Shown here: positions 1-6,943 of the stretch, one piece after another
Layout: every line of letters starts with the position of its first letter
Position numbering within the stretch: the stretch's first letter is position 1
NCBI GenBank assembly: GCA_016278415.1
Contig: JADQBV010000058.1
Span: 1-16,588 of the forward strand
Reading direction: 5' to 3'
DNA length: 16,588 nt
Origin: Halanaerobiales bacterium
GTDB lineage: Bacteria > Bacillota_F > Halanaerobiia > Halanaerobiales > DTU029
Position numbers and translations under genes: made by a program
Notes under the pieces: model-generated
What the model was told of the DNA's origin: nothing
What the model saw: only the letters and a program-made list of their open reading frames with translations
Databases searched by the model: none

Positions 1-74
1 TTAACATTATCTAGTGCTTTTACACCGGGAAACTCTTTGGTGATTGACTTCATTTCCAGTAATGTCTTTGCCAT
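1..74 (-). CDS. Sugar ABC transporter ATP-binding protein, N-terminal fragment
   Basis: Only the first 24 codons lie in the window; the gene runs off the left edge. The protein starts MAKTLLEMKSITKEFPGVKA, the typical opening of the duplicated ATPases of monosaccharide (CUT2: XylG, MglA, GguA) importers, just before the first Walker A loop. A GAGGAGGG ribosome site lies 6-8 bases upstream of the ATG at 74. It follows the ChvE-like binding-protein gene on the same strand with a 70-bp gap, the usual binding protein-ATPase-permease order. It should energise uptake of the sugar captured by that protein at the inner face of the membrane. The family call rests on a short stretch plus gene order; the exact subfamily cannot be settled. 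Confidence 0.8.
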   Translation of the reverse strand, partial: MAKTLLEMKSITKEFPGVKALDNV

Positions 75-92
75 ATCTATAACCCTCCTCAT

Positions 93-128
93 AAAAATGG
101 GCAGATGGGTAAGTTAAGCCCACCTGCC
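93..128 (-). terminator. Attenuator-like hairpin between binding-protein and ATPase genes
   Basis: Read on the minus strand, GGCAGGTGGG (128-119) pairs with CCCATCTGCC (109-100) around a 9-base loop, with a single G-T wobble. It is followed by a run of five T (97-93). This is the form of a Rho-independent terminator. It lies inside the operon between the binding-protein stop and the ATPase ribosome site, so partial termination or 3'-end protection is the likely role, leaving more binding-protein mRNA than ATPase mRNA. Confidence 0.75.
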
Positions 129-144
129 ACATTAAATATTCTAA

Positions 145-1209
145 TTAGAGTCCCAACTGCTCAGGTGTATAATAACCACTATCTATTAATAATTCTTTGT
201 AATTGTCTTTGTCGGCAAATACTGGGTCACATAGATAAGAAGGAATAATACCTGTACCATTATCATAGGTTTTAGTATCGTTAATTGGTGGTTCTTCACC
301 ATTCTGAATTGCCTTAACCATCTCTACAACTTTTGCTGCCAATGTACGAGTATCTTTAAAGATAGACATTGATTGATATCCAGCAATAATGTTCTTTGTA
401 GCGGTAATATCACAATCCTGACCTGTAACTACAGGGAAGTTATCCTTTGTAAATCCAGCACCTTTCAATGAGTTGATAGCACCTAGAGCTGTTGAATCGT
501 TAGAGGCTAGAACTGCATCGAGTTGTTGACCTGCAGAGTAATTAGCAGCAATCAAGTTATCCATACGAGCCTGTGCGTTTGCAGAAGACCAGTTCATAGT
601 AGCAACCTGTTCAAATTCAGTCTGACCTGATCTAACAACAACTACACCTTTTTCAATATAAGGATTGATTACATCCATTGCACCGCCGTAGAAGAAACGA
701 GCATTGTTATCATCAGGAGAACCTGTAAATATTTCTATATAAGCAGGATTATCTTCTGTACGATTATCCAAATCAAGAGCATCTACAAGATATTCACCCT
801 GAATTGTTCCTACTTTGTAATTATCGAATGTAGCATAGTATGAAACAGCATCGCTTTCCATTATTAAACGGTCATAAGCGATAACAGGAATTCCTTCTAG
901 TTTTGCAGTTTCAAGAACGGTACCTAGAGCGCTACCGTCGATGGAAGCTATGACGAGAACGTCAACGCCACCTAAAATCATATTTTCAAGCTGTGAAACT
1001 TGAGTAGCAACATTGTTGTCAGCATATTGTAAGTCAACAGTATAGCCAGCATCCTCCAATTGAGCTTTCATATTAGCACCATCTTGATTCCAGCGTTGCA
1101 GACTTTGAGTAGGCATAGCAACACCAATTTTCTCGCCTGCAGCAAAAGCTACAGATGAAACCACTAACGCCATAATTAAAACTAATAAAATAATTATATT
1201 CTTTTTCAT
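145..1209 (-). CDS. chvE: Periplasmic multiple-monosaccharide-binding protein, ChvE/XylF type
   Basis: Extracytoplasmic sugar-binding component of a CUT2 ABC importer, periplasmic-binding-protein type 1 fold, 354 aa. Residues 1-23 form a signal peptide (KK, then a hydrophobic core, cleavage near AFA-AGEK) with no lipobox cysteine, so the protein is probably soluble in a periplasm. Mature sequence starts EKIGVAMPTQSLQRW. The stretch IAYDRLIMESDAVSYYATFD (near residue 120) and the later SNDSTALGAI and VVTGQDCD segments are hallmarks of ChvE/XylF proteins. I chose ATG 1209 rather than GTG 1221 because AAGGGG (1226-1221) overlaps the GTG and is about 11 bases from the ATG. The ATPase gene follows it. 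The substrate is probably an aldose such as xylose, glucose, arabinose or galactose; this cannot be fixed from sequence alone. A XylF assignment is the alternative. Confidence 0.9.
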   Translation of the reverse strand: MKKNIIILLVLIMALVVSSVAFAAGEKIGVAMPTQSLQRWNQDGANMKAQLEDAGYTVDLQYADNNVATQVSQLENMILGGVDVLVIASIDGSALGTVLETAKLEGIPVIAYDRLIMESDAVSYYATFDNYKVGTIQGEYLVDALDLDNRTEDNPAYIEIFTGSPDDNNARFFYGGAMDVINPYIEKGVVVVRSGQTEFEQVATMNWSSANAQARMDNLIAANYSAGQQLDAVLASNDSTALGAINSLKGAGFTKDNFPVVTGQDCDITATKNIIAGYQSMSIFKDTRTLAAKVVEMVKAIQNGEEPPINDTKTYDNGTGIIPSYLCDPVFADKDNYKELLIDSGYYTPEQLGL

Positions 1210-1249
1210 ATTTTCATACACCCCTTAAATTTTTTTTACATTAACTAAC

Positions 1250-1282
1250 TTACATTTTCCTTAAATTGATTGGCTTTACCAT
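1250..1282 (-). CDS. Candidate 10-codon leader peptide upstream of chvE-like gene
   Basis: The minus strand reads ATG GTA AAG CCA ATC and on to TAA, giving MVKPINLRKM. An excellent AAAGGAGG ribosome site stands just upstream, though only 3 bases separate it from the ATG, which is close. The stop is 41 bases before the chvE-like start. It might be a translated leader that affects mRNA stability or ribosome loading on the operon, or just a strong Shine-Dalgarno sequence with no useful product. No amino-acid run suggesting attenuation is present. Confidence 0.3.
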   Translation of the reverse strand: MVKPINLRKM

Positions 1283-1385
1283 GGTCCTCCTTTCTTTTCA
1301 GATTATTATCACTAGTTGCATAACTTGTATTATTTATTTTAACACTTAAATCTGAATTTTATCTGAAGATATAGTTTTTGAAAAC

Positions 1386-1407
1386 CTTTAATTATGCATA
1401 ATTAAAG
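1386..1407. promoter_or_regulatory. 22-bp perfect palindrome, candidate operator
   Basis: The arm CTTTAATTATG is followed directly by its exact reverse complement CATAATTAAAG, with no spacer. It lies about 180 bp upstream of the chvE-like start and 110-130 bp upstream of the phoU promoter. A spacerless palindrome of this length fits a dimeric repressor site better than a terminator, because it has no loop and no T-run. The binding protein is unknown. Confidence 0.4.
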
Positions 1408-1518
1408 TATGTAGTAGATAAATATAGATAGACTGATTTCAAAAGATTGGGTAGCATAAGTGTGATTATTTAAAACGTTAAAAATTTCTTTCTCTCTTAG
1501 AAACTTATGATATAATTA

Positions 1519-1547
1519 TTGATTATAGAATAGGAAAAGGGTATAAT
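1519..1547 (+). promoter_or_regulatory. Predicted sigma-A promoter of phoU
   Basis: A -35 box TTGATT (1519-1524), a 17-bp spacer and a perfect -10 box TATAAT (1542-1547) give a predicted transcript start near 1554 and a 5' leader of about 120 bases. A second possible extended -10 element, TGATATAAT, lies at 1508-1516 without a good -35 box. Confidence 0.6.
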
Positions 1548-1674
1548 TATTTAAACTGCAATTTTTTTAAATAGAAATACAATAAAATTTTGCCTTATTA
1601 CCATAATTAATAAAGGTATGCTGTAAAACAGATTAATCAATATATATGATATCAATATAGAAAGGGAGTTAATT

Positions 1675-2325
1675 ATGAAAAAAAATAACGTTCATGAGTC
1701 ATTGAAAGAATTAAACATTTATGTTTTAGCAATAGGTAAAAAAGTGGAGAATGCTATTAAAAATAGTATACAGGCTTTGAAAGTAGGGGATATAGAATTA
1801 GCCCAGAAAATAATAAAGGAAGATGATCATATTGATGAAATGGAACTAACCCTAGAGGAAAGAAGTACTCGCTTAATAGCTATGAACCAACTAGAAGGAA
1901 AAAATTTACGGATGGTGATAGTAATATCTAAGATACTATCAGATATCGAGAGAATAGGCGACCATGCTGTAAATATAGCTAATAAAGTTCTTGAAATTAA
2001 CGGTGAGGACTTAAAAATATCATTAGATAAAATTATTGAAATGTCAGATTTAGCTATTAAAAGATTCCATGAAAGTCTTGATGCCTTTGTAAATATGGAT
2101 GTTATCTTAGCAAAGAAAGTTGCTAAAGAAGATGAAAGACTAGATATACTTGACCAGCAAATATTAAAAGAGATGATAAGCTTGATCTCGGGGCAGGAAG
2201 AATTTGATAAACAGGCTACTGCTCTAATGTTTGTAGGGAGATTTCTTGAGCGTATTGGTGACCATTCTACTAACATTTGTGAAAGAGTAATTTACATGGA
2301 CAGCGGATCTCATGAAAAATATTAG
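1675..2325 (+). CDS. phoU: PhoU-family phosphate signalling protein (orphan)
   Basis: Cytoplasmic three-helix-bundle protein, 216 aa, the normal length for PhoU. Two internal repeats each carry the metal-binding signature: DIERIGDHAVNIA (residues 90-102, E92/D96) and FLERIGDHSTNI (190-201, E192/D196). In the family, PhoU binds metal clusters and damps phosphate-responsive signalling through the PstSCAB transporter and the PhoR kinase. No pst or pho genes are nearby, so this copy is an orphan in a monocistronic setting with its own promoter. It may act with distant pst genes or with a different transporter; Na/Pi cotransporters also carry PhoU domains. Start: GAAAGGGAG ends 6 bases before ATG 1675. 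No terminator is apparent downstream. Confidence 0.93.
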   Translation: MKKNNVHESLKELNIYVLAIGKKVENAIKNSIQALKVGDIELAQKIIKEDDHIDEMELTLEERSTRLIAMNQLEGKNLRMVIVISKILSDIERIGDHAVNIANKVLEINGEDLKISLDKIIEMSDLAIKRFHESLDAFVNMDVILAKKVAKEDERLDILDQQILKEMISLISGQEEFDKQATALMFVGRFLERIGDHSTNICERVIYMDSGSHEKY

Positions 2326-2481
2326 CATAGTATAATAATGATTTAAATTCATCTTTAATATTAAATTAATATTCAACAAATATGAATATGTGCCTAAAGC
2401 AAGGGATTGTTACTTAATATTAGCTAAAATAATTTTAATCCTATACTTTGGGTTTTTTGTTAGGGAGAAAATCTATTGTAA

Positions 2482-2646
2482 TACTATAAAGAAGCTGCGC
2501 CCAATTATATTTTACAGAAAGAAGAAGGGAAGGATATTTATACTGTTTCGCTAACAGCAAATAACCCGAAACAAGAACTGGATACTAATAAGATTACCGA
2601 GTTAACCAGTCGTATAATATCATTAATTAAAAATGGTGAAATATAG
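2482..2646 (+). pseudogene. Start-less 54-codon coding remnant
   Basis: The frame opening after TAA at 2479 and ending with TAG at 2644 encodes a protein-like segment that includes KDIYTVSLTANNPKQELD and ends in SLIKNGEI. Its composition is balanced and unlike the low-complexity spurious frames nearby, but it has no ATG, GTG or TTG start, and upstream frames are closed. It looks like the C-terminal end of a decayed gene. I do not recognise the parent family. It could also be a chance open frame. Confidence 0.4.
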
Positions 2647-2724
2647 ATACTGATAATTATATAAGAAGGACTAGGGTAATAAATAGCGAATAGTTTAAAG
2701 ATAGGTCAGGTAAGCGATTATAGT

Positions 2725-2733
2725 TGTTATAAT
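2725..2733 (+). promoter_or_regulatory. Extended -10 promoter of the 2-hydroxyacid dehydrogenase gene
   Basis: TGTTATAAT matches the extended -10 consensus (TG-n-TATAAT) exactly. No good -35 box is present, which extended -10 promoters often lack. The predicted transcript start is near 2740, leaving a leader of about 27 bases that contains the ribosome site. Confidence 0.45.
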
Positions 2734-2766
2734 AATTTTAATGTAGAAATGAAGGGAGTTATAAAA

Positions 2767-3720
2767 ATGAAAGTAGTAATGTTAGAATCAATAAGTATTA
2801 CAGAAAAAGTACTAGAAAAGTATCGCAGAAACATTGAAGATGCAGGTCATCAATTAATTGTCTATCAGGATAGGGTAGAGGATGAAGATATCGTAATAGA
2901 AAGAGTTGGTAATGCTGATATCCTAATTATCACAAATTTACCACTTTCCAGAAAAGTGATAGAGTCTTGTCCTAATCTAAAGATGATCTCTGTAGCATTT
3001 ACAGGTGTTGATCATATTGATATGGATGCCTGTAAAGAAAAGGAAATATTAGTTTCTAATTCTTCGGGTTATGCCAATCAAGCAGTTGCTGAATTGGTAT
3101 TTGGACTTATAATTTCGATAATACGTAATATTATTTCCTGTGATAAAGTCACGAGGACTGGTGGCACTAGAACTGCTTTAGTAGGAAATGAAATAGCAGG
3201 CAAGACATTTGGTATTGTAGGTGCAGGTTCTATAGGACTTAAGGTTGCTGAAATAGCAAAGGTATTTGGCTGTAGAATACTAGCATATGCAACTCACCAA
3301 AGACAAGCAGCCTTAGACTTAGGGGTTGAATATGTTACTTTAGATGAATTAATGAAAGAGAGTGATATAGTTAGTCTTCATGTGCCCTTATTAGAATCTA
3401 CAAGAAATTTAATTGATAAAGAGAAGTTAGCTTTGATGAAAGCAAGTGCTATACTTATTAATACTTCCAGAGGTCCTGTTCTGGATAGTCAGGCATTAGC
3501 AGATGCTTTGAATAATGGACAGATTGCCGGGGCAGGGATAGATGTATTTGAAATGGAACCTCCTATACCAGAAGAACATCCCCTATTGAACTCAAAGAAT
3601 ACAATTGTTACACCACATGTGGCTTTTGCAACAGAGGAGTCTTTTATAAAAAGGGCAGCCATTGTATTTGATAACATAGATAAATATCTGGCAGGAAACC
3701 CACAGAATATTATGGAATAG
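2767..3720 (+). CDS. D-isomer-specific 2-hydroxyacid dehydrogenase, NAD-binding
   Basis: Cytoplasmic dehydrogenase, 317 aa, interconverting a 2-hydroxyacid and a 2-oxoacid with NAD(P)H. Its Rossmann motif is VGAGSIG (G152, G154, G157). The catalytic triad of the family is in place: Arg235 in NTSRGPVLD, Glu264 in VFEMEPP and His284 in VTPHVAF. Phosphoglycerate, glycerate, glyoxylate and D-lactate dehydrogenases share this layout, so the substrate is open. ATG 2767 is preferred over ATG 2749 because AAGGGAG (2752-2758) overlaps the first and is 8 bases from the second. An FAD-dependent oxidoreductase gene follows after 122-131 bp. No clear terminator lies between them, so co-transcription is possible, and the two may oxidise related hydroxyacids. 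Confidence 0.9.
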   Translation: MKVVMLESISITEKVLEKYRRNIEDAGHQLIVYQDRVEDEDIVIERVGNADILIITNLPLSRKVIESCPNLKMISVAFTGVDHIDMDACKEKEILVSNSSGYANQAVAELVFGLIISIIRNIISCDKVTRTGGTRTALVGNEIAGKTFGIVGAGSIGLKVAEIAKVFGCRILAYATHQRQAALDLGVEYVTLDELMKESDIVSLHVPLLESTRNLIDKEKLALMKASAILINTSRGPVLDSQALADALNNGQIAGAGIDVFEMEPPIPEEHPLLNSKNTIVTPHVAFATEESFIKRAAIVFDNIDKYLAGNPQNIME

Positions 3721-3851
3721 ATTAAATAAAAACATAAAATAATCATTTAAAATTAAAACTTAAATACAGAAAGATCTCTCAGAACAGTTTCATAGGGATA
3801 ATTAAATACTATATCTGCTTTATTACATACTAATAATAGGAGATGGTTAAC

Positions 3852-5177
3852 GTGGAAAAAGTATCACTAAAAACAGATATTCCAGTTCGAAAAAAAGTTG
3901 ATGTAATTGTCTGTGGTGGTGGACCTGCCGGGATTGGGGCAGCCATTGCTGCTGCCAGACAGGGCATGGATGTAGCATTAATTGAAAGTAGATCATTTTT
4001 AGGTGGTAATATAACAACTTGTTATGTAGAAACTTGTAATCATTTTATGTGGCAGCATCCTTTTCAATTGACTGGGATATATCAAGAGATTGAGGATGAG
4101 TACAAAGCTGAGTACGGTCGCTCAGATGATATAAGAACGGATATGAGTGCTCATCGATTTTCTAGTGAATATCTAAAAGTATTTTTAGATAAGAAAATGG
4201 AAGAAGAGGGTATCTGGCTTCGATTACACAGCAAAGTAGCTGATGTTATTGTTGAAGATAAGCTTGTTAAAGGAGTAGTTACTATTAGCAAGTCTGGATT
4301 TGAAGCTATTATGGGTGAGATTGTAATTGATTGTACAGGTGATGGAGATGTCGCAGCCAGAGCAGGTGCTCCTTTTGAGCAAGGGCGGGATGCTGATGGT
4401 TTGACCCAGCCAGGTACTGTTAATTTCAGAGTTGCCGGAGTGGATAGCCAGAAAGTAAAGGAAATATTAGACGAAAAAGGGCTTGAATATTTTTATGATA
4501 TTTATCATGAGAAGGTTGCAGAAGGTGCTATTGATATGGGTTATAAAAGGATGGGCTTCCCTATAGGAAGGTTAACCGAGGGTGGACAAATTACTTATGT
4601 TAATTTTTGCAACACTTATAAAATAGATCCAACAAATGCTGATGATCTAACAAAGGGAGAAGTATTATCCCGCCAACGAGTAATGAAATTATTTAATTTC
4701 ATGAAGGAGTATTTACCTGGATTTGAAAAAGCGGAATTATCTTCAATAGCATCTGCTATAGGCTTTCGTGATAGTCGTCGAATTAAAGGTGATTATAGAT
4801 TGACTGAGGATGATATTAATAACCAGCGGATGTTTGAAGATAATATTGCTATTTATCCTAGATTCTATGACATACTATCTCCAACGGGAACCTGGGACGA
4901 CCATGTTTATATAGTAGATTTGGACAAAGAATACGGTATACCTTATCGTTGTTTATTACCAGTAAATCTGGATCAAATCCTTGTAGCTGGTAGATGTATC
5001 AGTACAGATCATATGGCTGAAAGTTCTATTCGAGCTATTTCTGCTTGCATGGCAACTGGTCAAGCAGCAGGGACAGCAGCGGCTATTGCCATTAAAAATG
5101 AGTCTTATGCTAGAAATGTGAATGTCAAGCAAGTTCAGAAAGCCCTTAAAGATGCTGGTGTAAACCTAGGTAAATAG
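3852..5177 (+). CDS. FAD-dependent oxidoreductase (FAD_oxidored family)
   Basis: Predicted soluble flavoprotein, 441 aa. The N-terminus carries the FAD dinucleotide fold: VIVCGGGPAGIGAAIAA (G22, G24, G27) with the ribose-binding Glu45 in ALIES. A mid-protein VIDCTGDGDVAARAG segment and a C-terminal LDQILVAGRCISTDHMAESS segment followed by a Gly/Ala-rich helix are typical of this family, where they close the flavin pocket. Members are mostly uncharacterised; the substrate is unknown. No signal peptide is seen. Start choice: AGGAG (3838-3842) abuts ATG 3843 but is well placed, 9 bases, for GTG 3852; ATG 3843 (three residues longer) is the alternative. A small unknown gene follows after about 37 bp, so they are probably co-transcribed. 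Confidence 0.85.
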   Translation: MEKVSLKTDIPVRKKVDVIVCGGGPAGIGAAIAAARQGMDVALIESRSFLGGNITTCYVETCNHFMWQHPFQLTGIYQEIEDEYKAEYGRSDDIRTDMSAHRFSSEYLKVFLDKKMEEEGIWLRLHSKVADVIVEDKLVKGVVTISKSGFEAIMGEIVIDCTGDGDVAARAGAPFEQGRDADGLTQPGTVNFRVAGVDSQKVKEILDEKGLEYFYDIYHEKVAEGAIDMGYKRMGFPIGRLTEGGQITYVNFCNTYKIDPTNADDLTKGEVLSRQRVMKLFNFMKEYLPGFEKAELSSIASAIGFRDSRRIKGDYRLTEDDINNQRMFEDNIAIYPRFYDILSPTGTWDDHVYIVDLDKEYGIPYRCLLPVNLDQILVAGRCISTDHMAESSIRAISACMATGQAAGTAAAIAIKNESYARNVNVKQVQKALKDAGVNLGK

Positions 5178-5214
5178 AGTAATAATTAACCCTTTTTATA
5201 GGGAGGTCTACTTG

Positions 5215-5511
5215 GTGAATGTTGAAAAAATATATCTATATAAAGATTCTATTCATAATGAAATAATATATCAGTTGAAAAATGGTACTACAATTATTCA
5301 AAGAGATGATGATAAAGCTCGAAAATTTAATTTAAACACCTGGGATGAAATAAGTTTTGTTCCTGAAGGATTTCAAGAAATTGATCGTAATATTACTATA
5401 GAAGAAGAGAAGTCATTAAACAGATTCTTCCTTCAACAGAATAAAAAAAATCAGAAGGGAATATCAATCTTGGAAAGAATAAAAAGGAAATGGGATACTT
5501 TTTTTAAATAG
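5215..5511 (+). CDS. Small hypothetical protein, 98 aa
   Basis: I do not recognise this protein. It is hydrophilic, begins (M)NVEKIYLYKDS, has a likely beta-rich first half (IIYQLKNGTTIIQRDDD) and a basic, helical C-terminus (ISILERIKRKWDTFFK). There is no signal peptide, membrane segment or cysteine. A strong AGGGAGG (5200-5206) supports translation. GTG 5215 (8-base spacing) is preferred over TTG 5212 (5 bases). It sits 37 bp after the flavoprotein gene and just before a long terminator hairpin, so it is the last gene of that unit. It could be an accessory protein of the flavoenzyme, but position is the only evidence for that. Confidence 0.65.
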   Translation: MNVEKIYLYKDSIHNEIIYQLKNGTTIIQRDDDKARKFNLNTWDEISFVPEGFQEIDRNITIEEEKSLNRFFLQQNKKNQKGISILERIKRKWDTFFK

Positions 5512-5512
5512 A

Positions 5513-5570
5513 TAATAATAGATTAAGGCTAGTTGAATTTGATAAATCAACTAGCCTTAATCTATTATTA
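5513..5570. terminator. 24-bp perfect hairpin between convergent genes
   Basis: The left arm 5513-5536 (core GATTAAGGCTAGTTGA) and the right arm 5547-5570 are exact reverse complements around a 10-base loop. It lies two bases after the small hypothetical gene and 40 bases before the end of the wrbA-like gene on the other strand. Position and symmetry suggest a bidirectional terminator, although neither side has a strong T-run. A second small inverted repeat, CATTTATT/AATAAATG, follows at 5575-5595. Confidence 0.65.
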
Positions 5571-5609
5571 CATACATTTATTCAACAAATAAATGTTAAA
5601 TCTAAAAAA

Positions 5610-6218
5610 TCACTGACCTTCTTTTACCCATTGCGCAACTGTAACAGTCCTTTTTGCCTGGTGCTTAACAGCGGCTTCTACATCCTCAATCATATTACCG
5701 TCCTGGTCAACGGAAACAGATGTTCCATATGGATTTCCTCCTGCTCCGAAGGTGACTGGGTCTGTATAACCAGGGGTTGCTACTATTGCTCCCCAATGGT
5801 ACATTGTTGTATAGAGAGATAAAATAGTTTCTTCTTGACCTCCATGGGGGTTTTGAGCAGAAGACATAGCACTTACTACCTTATTTGCTAGTTTTCCCTC
5901 AGCCCAAAGTCCTCCAGCTAAGTCAAGGAATTGTTTCATTTGAGATGCTACATTTCCAAATCTAGTCGGTGTACTGAAAATAATTGCATCTGCCCAATCA
6001 AGATCATTCATTGTAGCCTCAGGAACATCTTTTGTAGATTCTACATGTGCTTTCCAAATCGGATTTTCTTCAATTGCGGATAGTGGTGCTAGTTCTGCTA
6101 CTTTTAATATCTTAACTTCAGCTCCAACCTCTTTCGCTCCCTCTGCAGCCCATTGAGATAATTGATAGTTAGTACCACTCATACTGTAATAAATTATAGC
6201 TAATTTTACCTTGTTCAT
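5610..6218 (-). CDS. wrbA: WrbA-type NAD(P)H:quinone oxidoreductase
   Basis: FMN-dependent two-electron quinone reductase of the flavodoxin-like WrbA family, 202 aa as expected. The FMN phosphate loop is YYSMSGTNYQL (about residues 10-20). PTRFGNVASQMKQFLD (84-99) and SSAQNPHGGQE (119-129) are family signatures around the isoalloxazine ring, and GGNPYG (160-165) is near the C-terminal part of the site. The enzyme avoids semiquinone formation and so protects against oxidative stress, in the cytoplasm. AAAGGAGG ends 8 bases before ATG 6218, and a good promoter lies just upstream. The neighbour on the same strand is a ferritin-like di-iron protein, giving a redox-stress theme, but the promoter between them suggests wrbA can be made separately. 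Confidence 0.93.
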   Translation of the reverse strand: MNKVKLAIIYYSMSGTNYQLSQWAAEGAKEVGAEVKILKVAELAPLSAIEENPIWKAHVESTKDVPEATMNDLDWADAIIFSTPTRFGNVASQMKQFLDLAGGLWAEGKLANKVVSAMSSAQNPHGGQEETILSLYTTMYHWGAIVATPGYTDPVTFGAGGNPYGTSVSVDQDGNMIEDVEAAVKHQAKRTVTVAQWVKEGQ

Positions 6219-6239
6219 ATATGTAACCTCCTTTTTTGT

Positions 6240-6268
6240 AGTATATAATATCTATATTCTTCTGTAAA
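6240..6268 (-). promoter_or_regulatory. Predicted sigma-A promoter of wrbA-like gene
   Basis: On the minus strand TTTACA (6268-6263) and TATACT (6245-6240) are separated by exactly 17 bp; each matches the consensus at five of six bases. The predicted start leaves a leader of about 15-20 bases carrying the ribosome site. Confidence 0.65.
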
Positions 6269-6320
6269 ATGTTAATTTGTTAGTAACACTTGCTGATTTA
6301 ATTATTTGGGAATTATTTAA

Positions 6321-6788
6321 TCATGATTTTTTCAATCCCATTAATGATTCTCGGCGATCTTTAAACCAGATGCGGTGAAAATCCTCGTCAATTAGATTAC
6401 TCATTAGTATAGTAATAAGATCTTGATCAAGGTCTGTTTTAGGTTCTATCATTTTAAGAAGTTTTTTGTAGTCTGCGATAGCTATGGTTTCAAGAGTGTA
6501 GTTATATAAAAAAAGGTTTACTGTTCCGGTTAAGGGTGTAATTTGTCCTGGAATGTGGCCTGCAATATAAGATATAAGACTATCAATCTTATACGGTTTA
6601 GATCCAAGTCTATTTAGAATATCACTAAATAACTCAGCATGTTTAGCCTCTGATTCAGCTACTTTTAGCAGAACATGTGCTATGTAATCATCTTCAGTAT
6701 TTTTAGCCTGGGTAAGGTATAAATCTACTTGGCTAACTTCCAAAGTATAGAACCAATTCAACCACTTTATTAAAGTATTCTTATTCAT
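6321..6788 (-). CDS. Ferritin-like di-iron carboxylate protein
   Basis: A 155-aa four-helix protein with the full ligand set of a ferritin-like di-iron site: Glu17 (YTLEVSQ), Glu47-x-x-His50 (ESEAKHAE), Glu100 (YTLETIAIADY) and Glu135-x-x-His138 (DEDFHRIW). The spacing and two E-x-x-H motifs resemble rubrerythrin-type and COQ7-like proteins, but there is no C-terminal rubredoxin Cys motif. Likely roles are peroxide reduction, iron handling or a di-iron oxidase; the exact reaction is unknown. The first helix (WLNWFYTLEVSQVDLYL) is amphipathic, and no signal peptide is seen. ATG 6788 has no ribosome site of its own: an in-frame TGA lies 18 bases upstream, and a leader ORF overlaps the start as ATGA. 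The wrbA-like gene follows on the same strand after about 100 bp. Confidence 0.85.
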   Translation of the reverse strand: MNKNTLIKWLNWFYTLEVSQVDLYLTQAKNTEDDYIAHVLLKVAESEAKHAELFSDILNRLGSKPYKIDSLISYIAGHIPGQITPLTGTVNLFLYNYTLETIAIADYKKLLKMIEPKTDLDQDLITILMSNLIDEDFHRIWFKDRRESLMGLKKS

Positions 6789-6811
6789 AGGTAACCACAG
6801 ACGTCAATCAT
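6785..6811 (-). CDS. 8-codon leader ORF overlapping the ferritin-like start
   Basis: The minus strand reads ATG ATT GAC GTC and on to CTA TGA, encoding MIDVCGYL. A strong GGAGGGG (6825-6819) stands 7 bases before its ATG, the best ribosome site in the region. Its TGA shares bases with the ATG of the ferritin-like gene (ATGA overlap), and that gene lacks its own site. Ribosomes finishing the leader would be placed to restart on the downstream gene. I infer translational coupling from this layout; the peptide itself may have no function. Confidence 0.5.
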   Translation of the reverse strand: MIDVCGYL

Positions 6812-6943
6812 TATATTTCCCCTCCGGATATTTCTACAAATAAATTATTTTAATCACTAATACGATATAATGCTATTAATAAGGTAGTTTTCCTTTTAAA
6901 CTAATTATTTATTCCTGAATTATTTTCTTGTAAAAATAAAGGA

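Larger units (their letters stand above)
1210..1674. other. Divergent intergenic region between chvE-like gene and phoU
   Basis: About 465 bp without a full gene. It contains a short leader ORF on the minus strand (1282-1250), a direct repeat ATCTGAA at 1350-1367, a 22-bp perfect palindrome at 1386-1407 and a phoU promoter at 1519-1547. I could not find a convincing sigma-A promoter for the minus-strand sugar operon. Confidence 0.6.
2326..2766. other. Intergenic region with coding remnant and promoter
   Basis: About 440 bp follow phoU without an intact gene. It holds many stops up to about 2480, then an open stretch without a start codon (2482-2646), then an extended -10 promoter for the dehydrogenase gene. 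I see no terminator for phoU with a clear stem and T-run. Confidence 0.6.

Noticed and set aside
3843..5232. Shared MVNVEK start of the flavoprotein and the 98-aa protein
   Set aside because: Similarity ends after six residues, and with the preferred starts these residues are partly upstream of the coding region. Probably coincidence.
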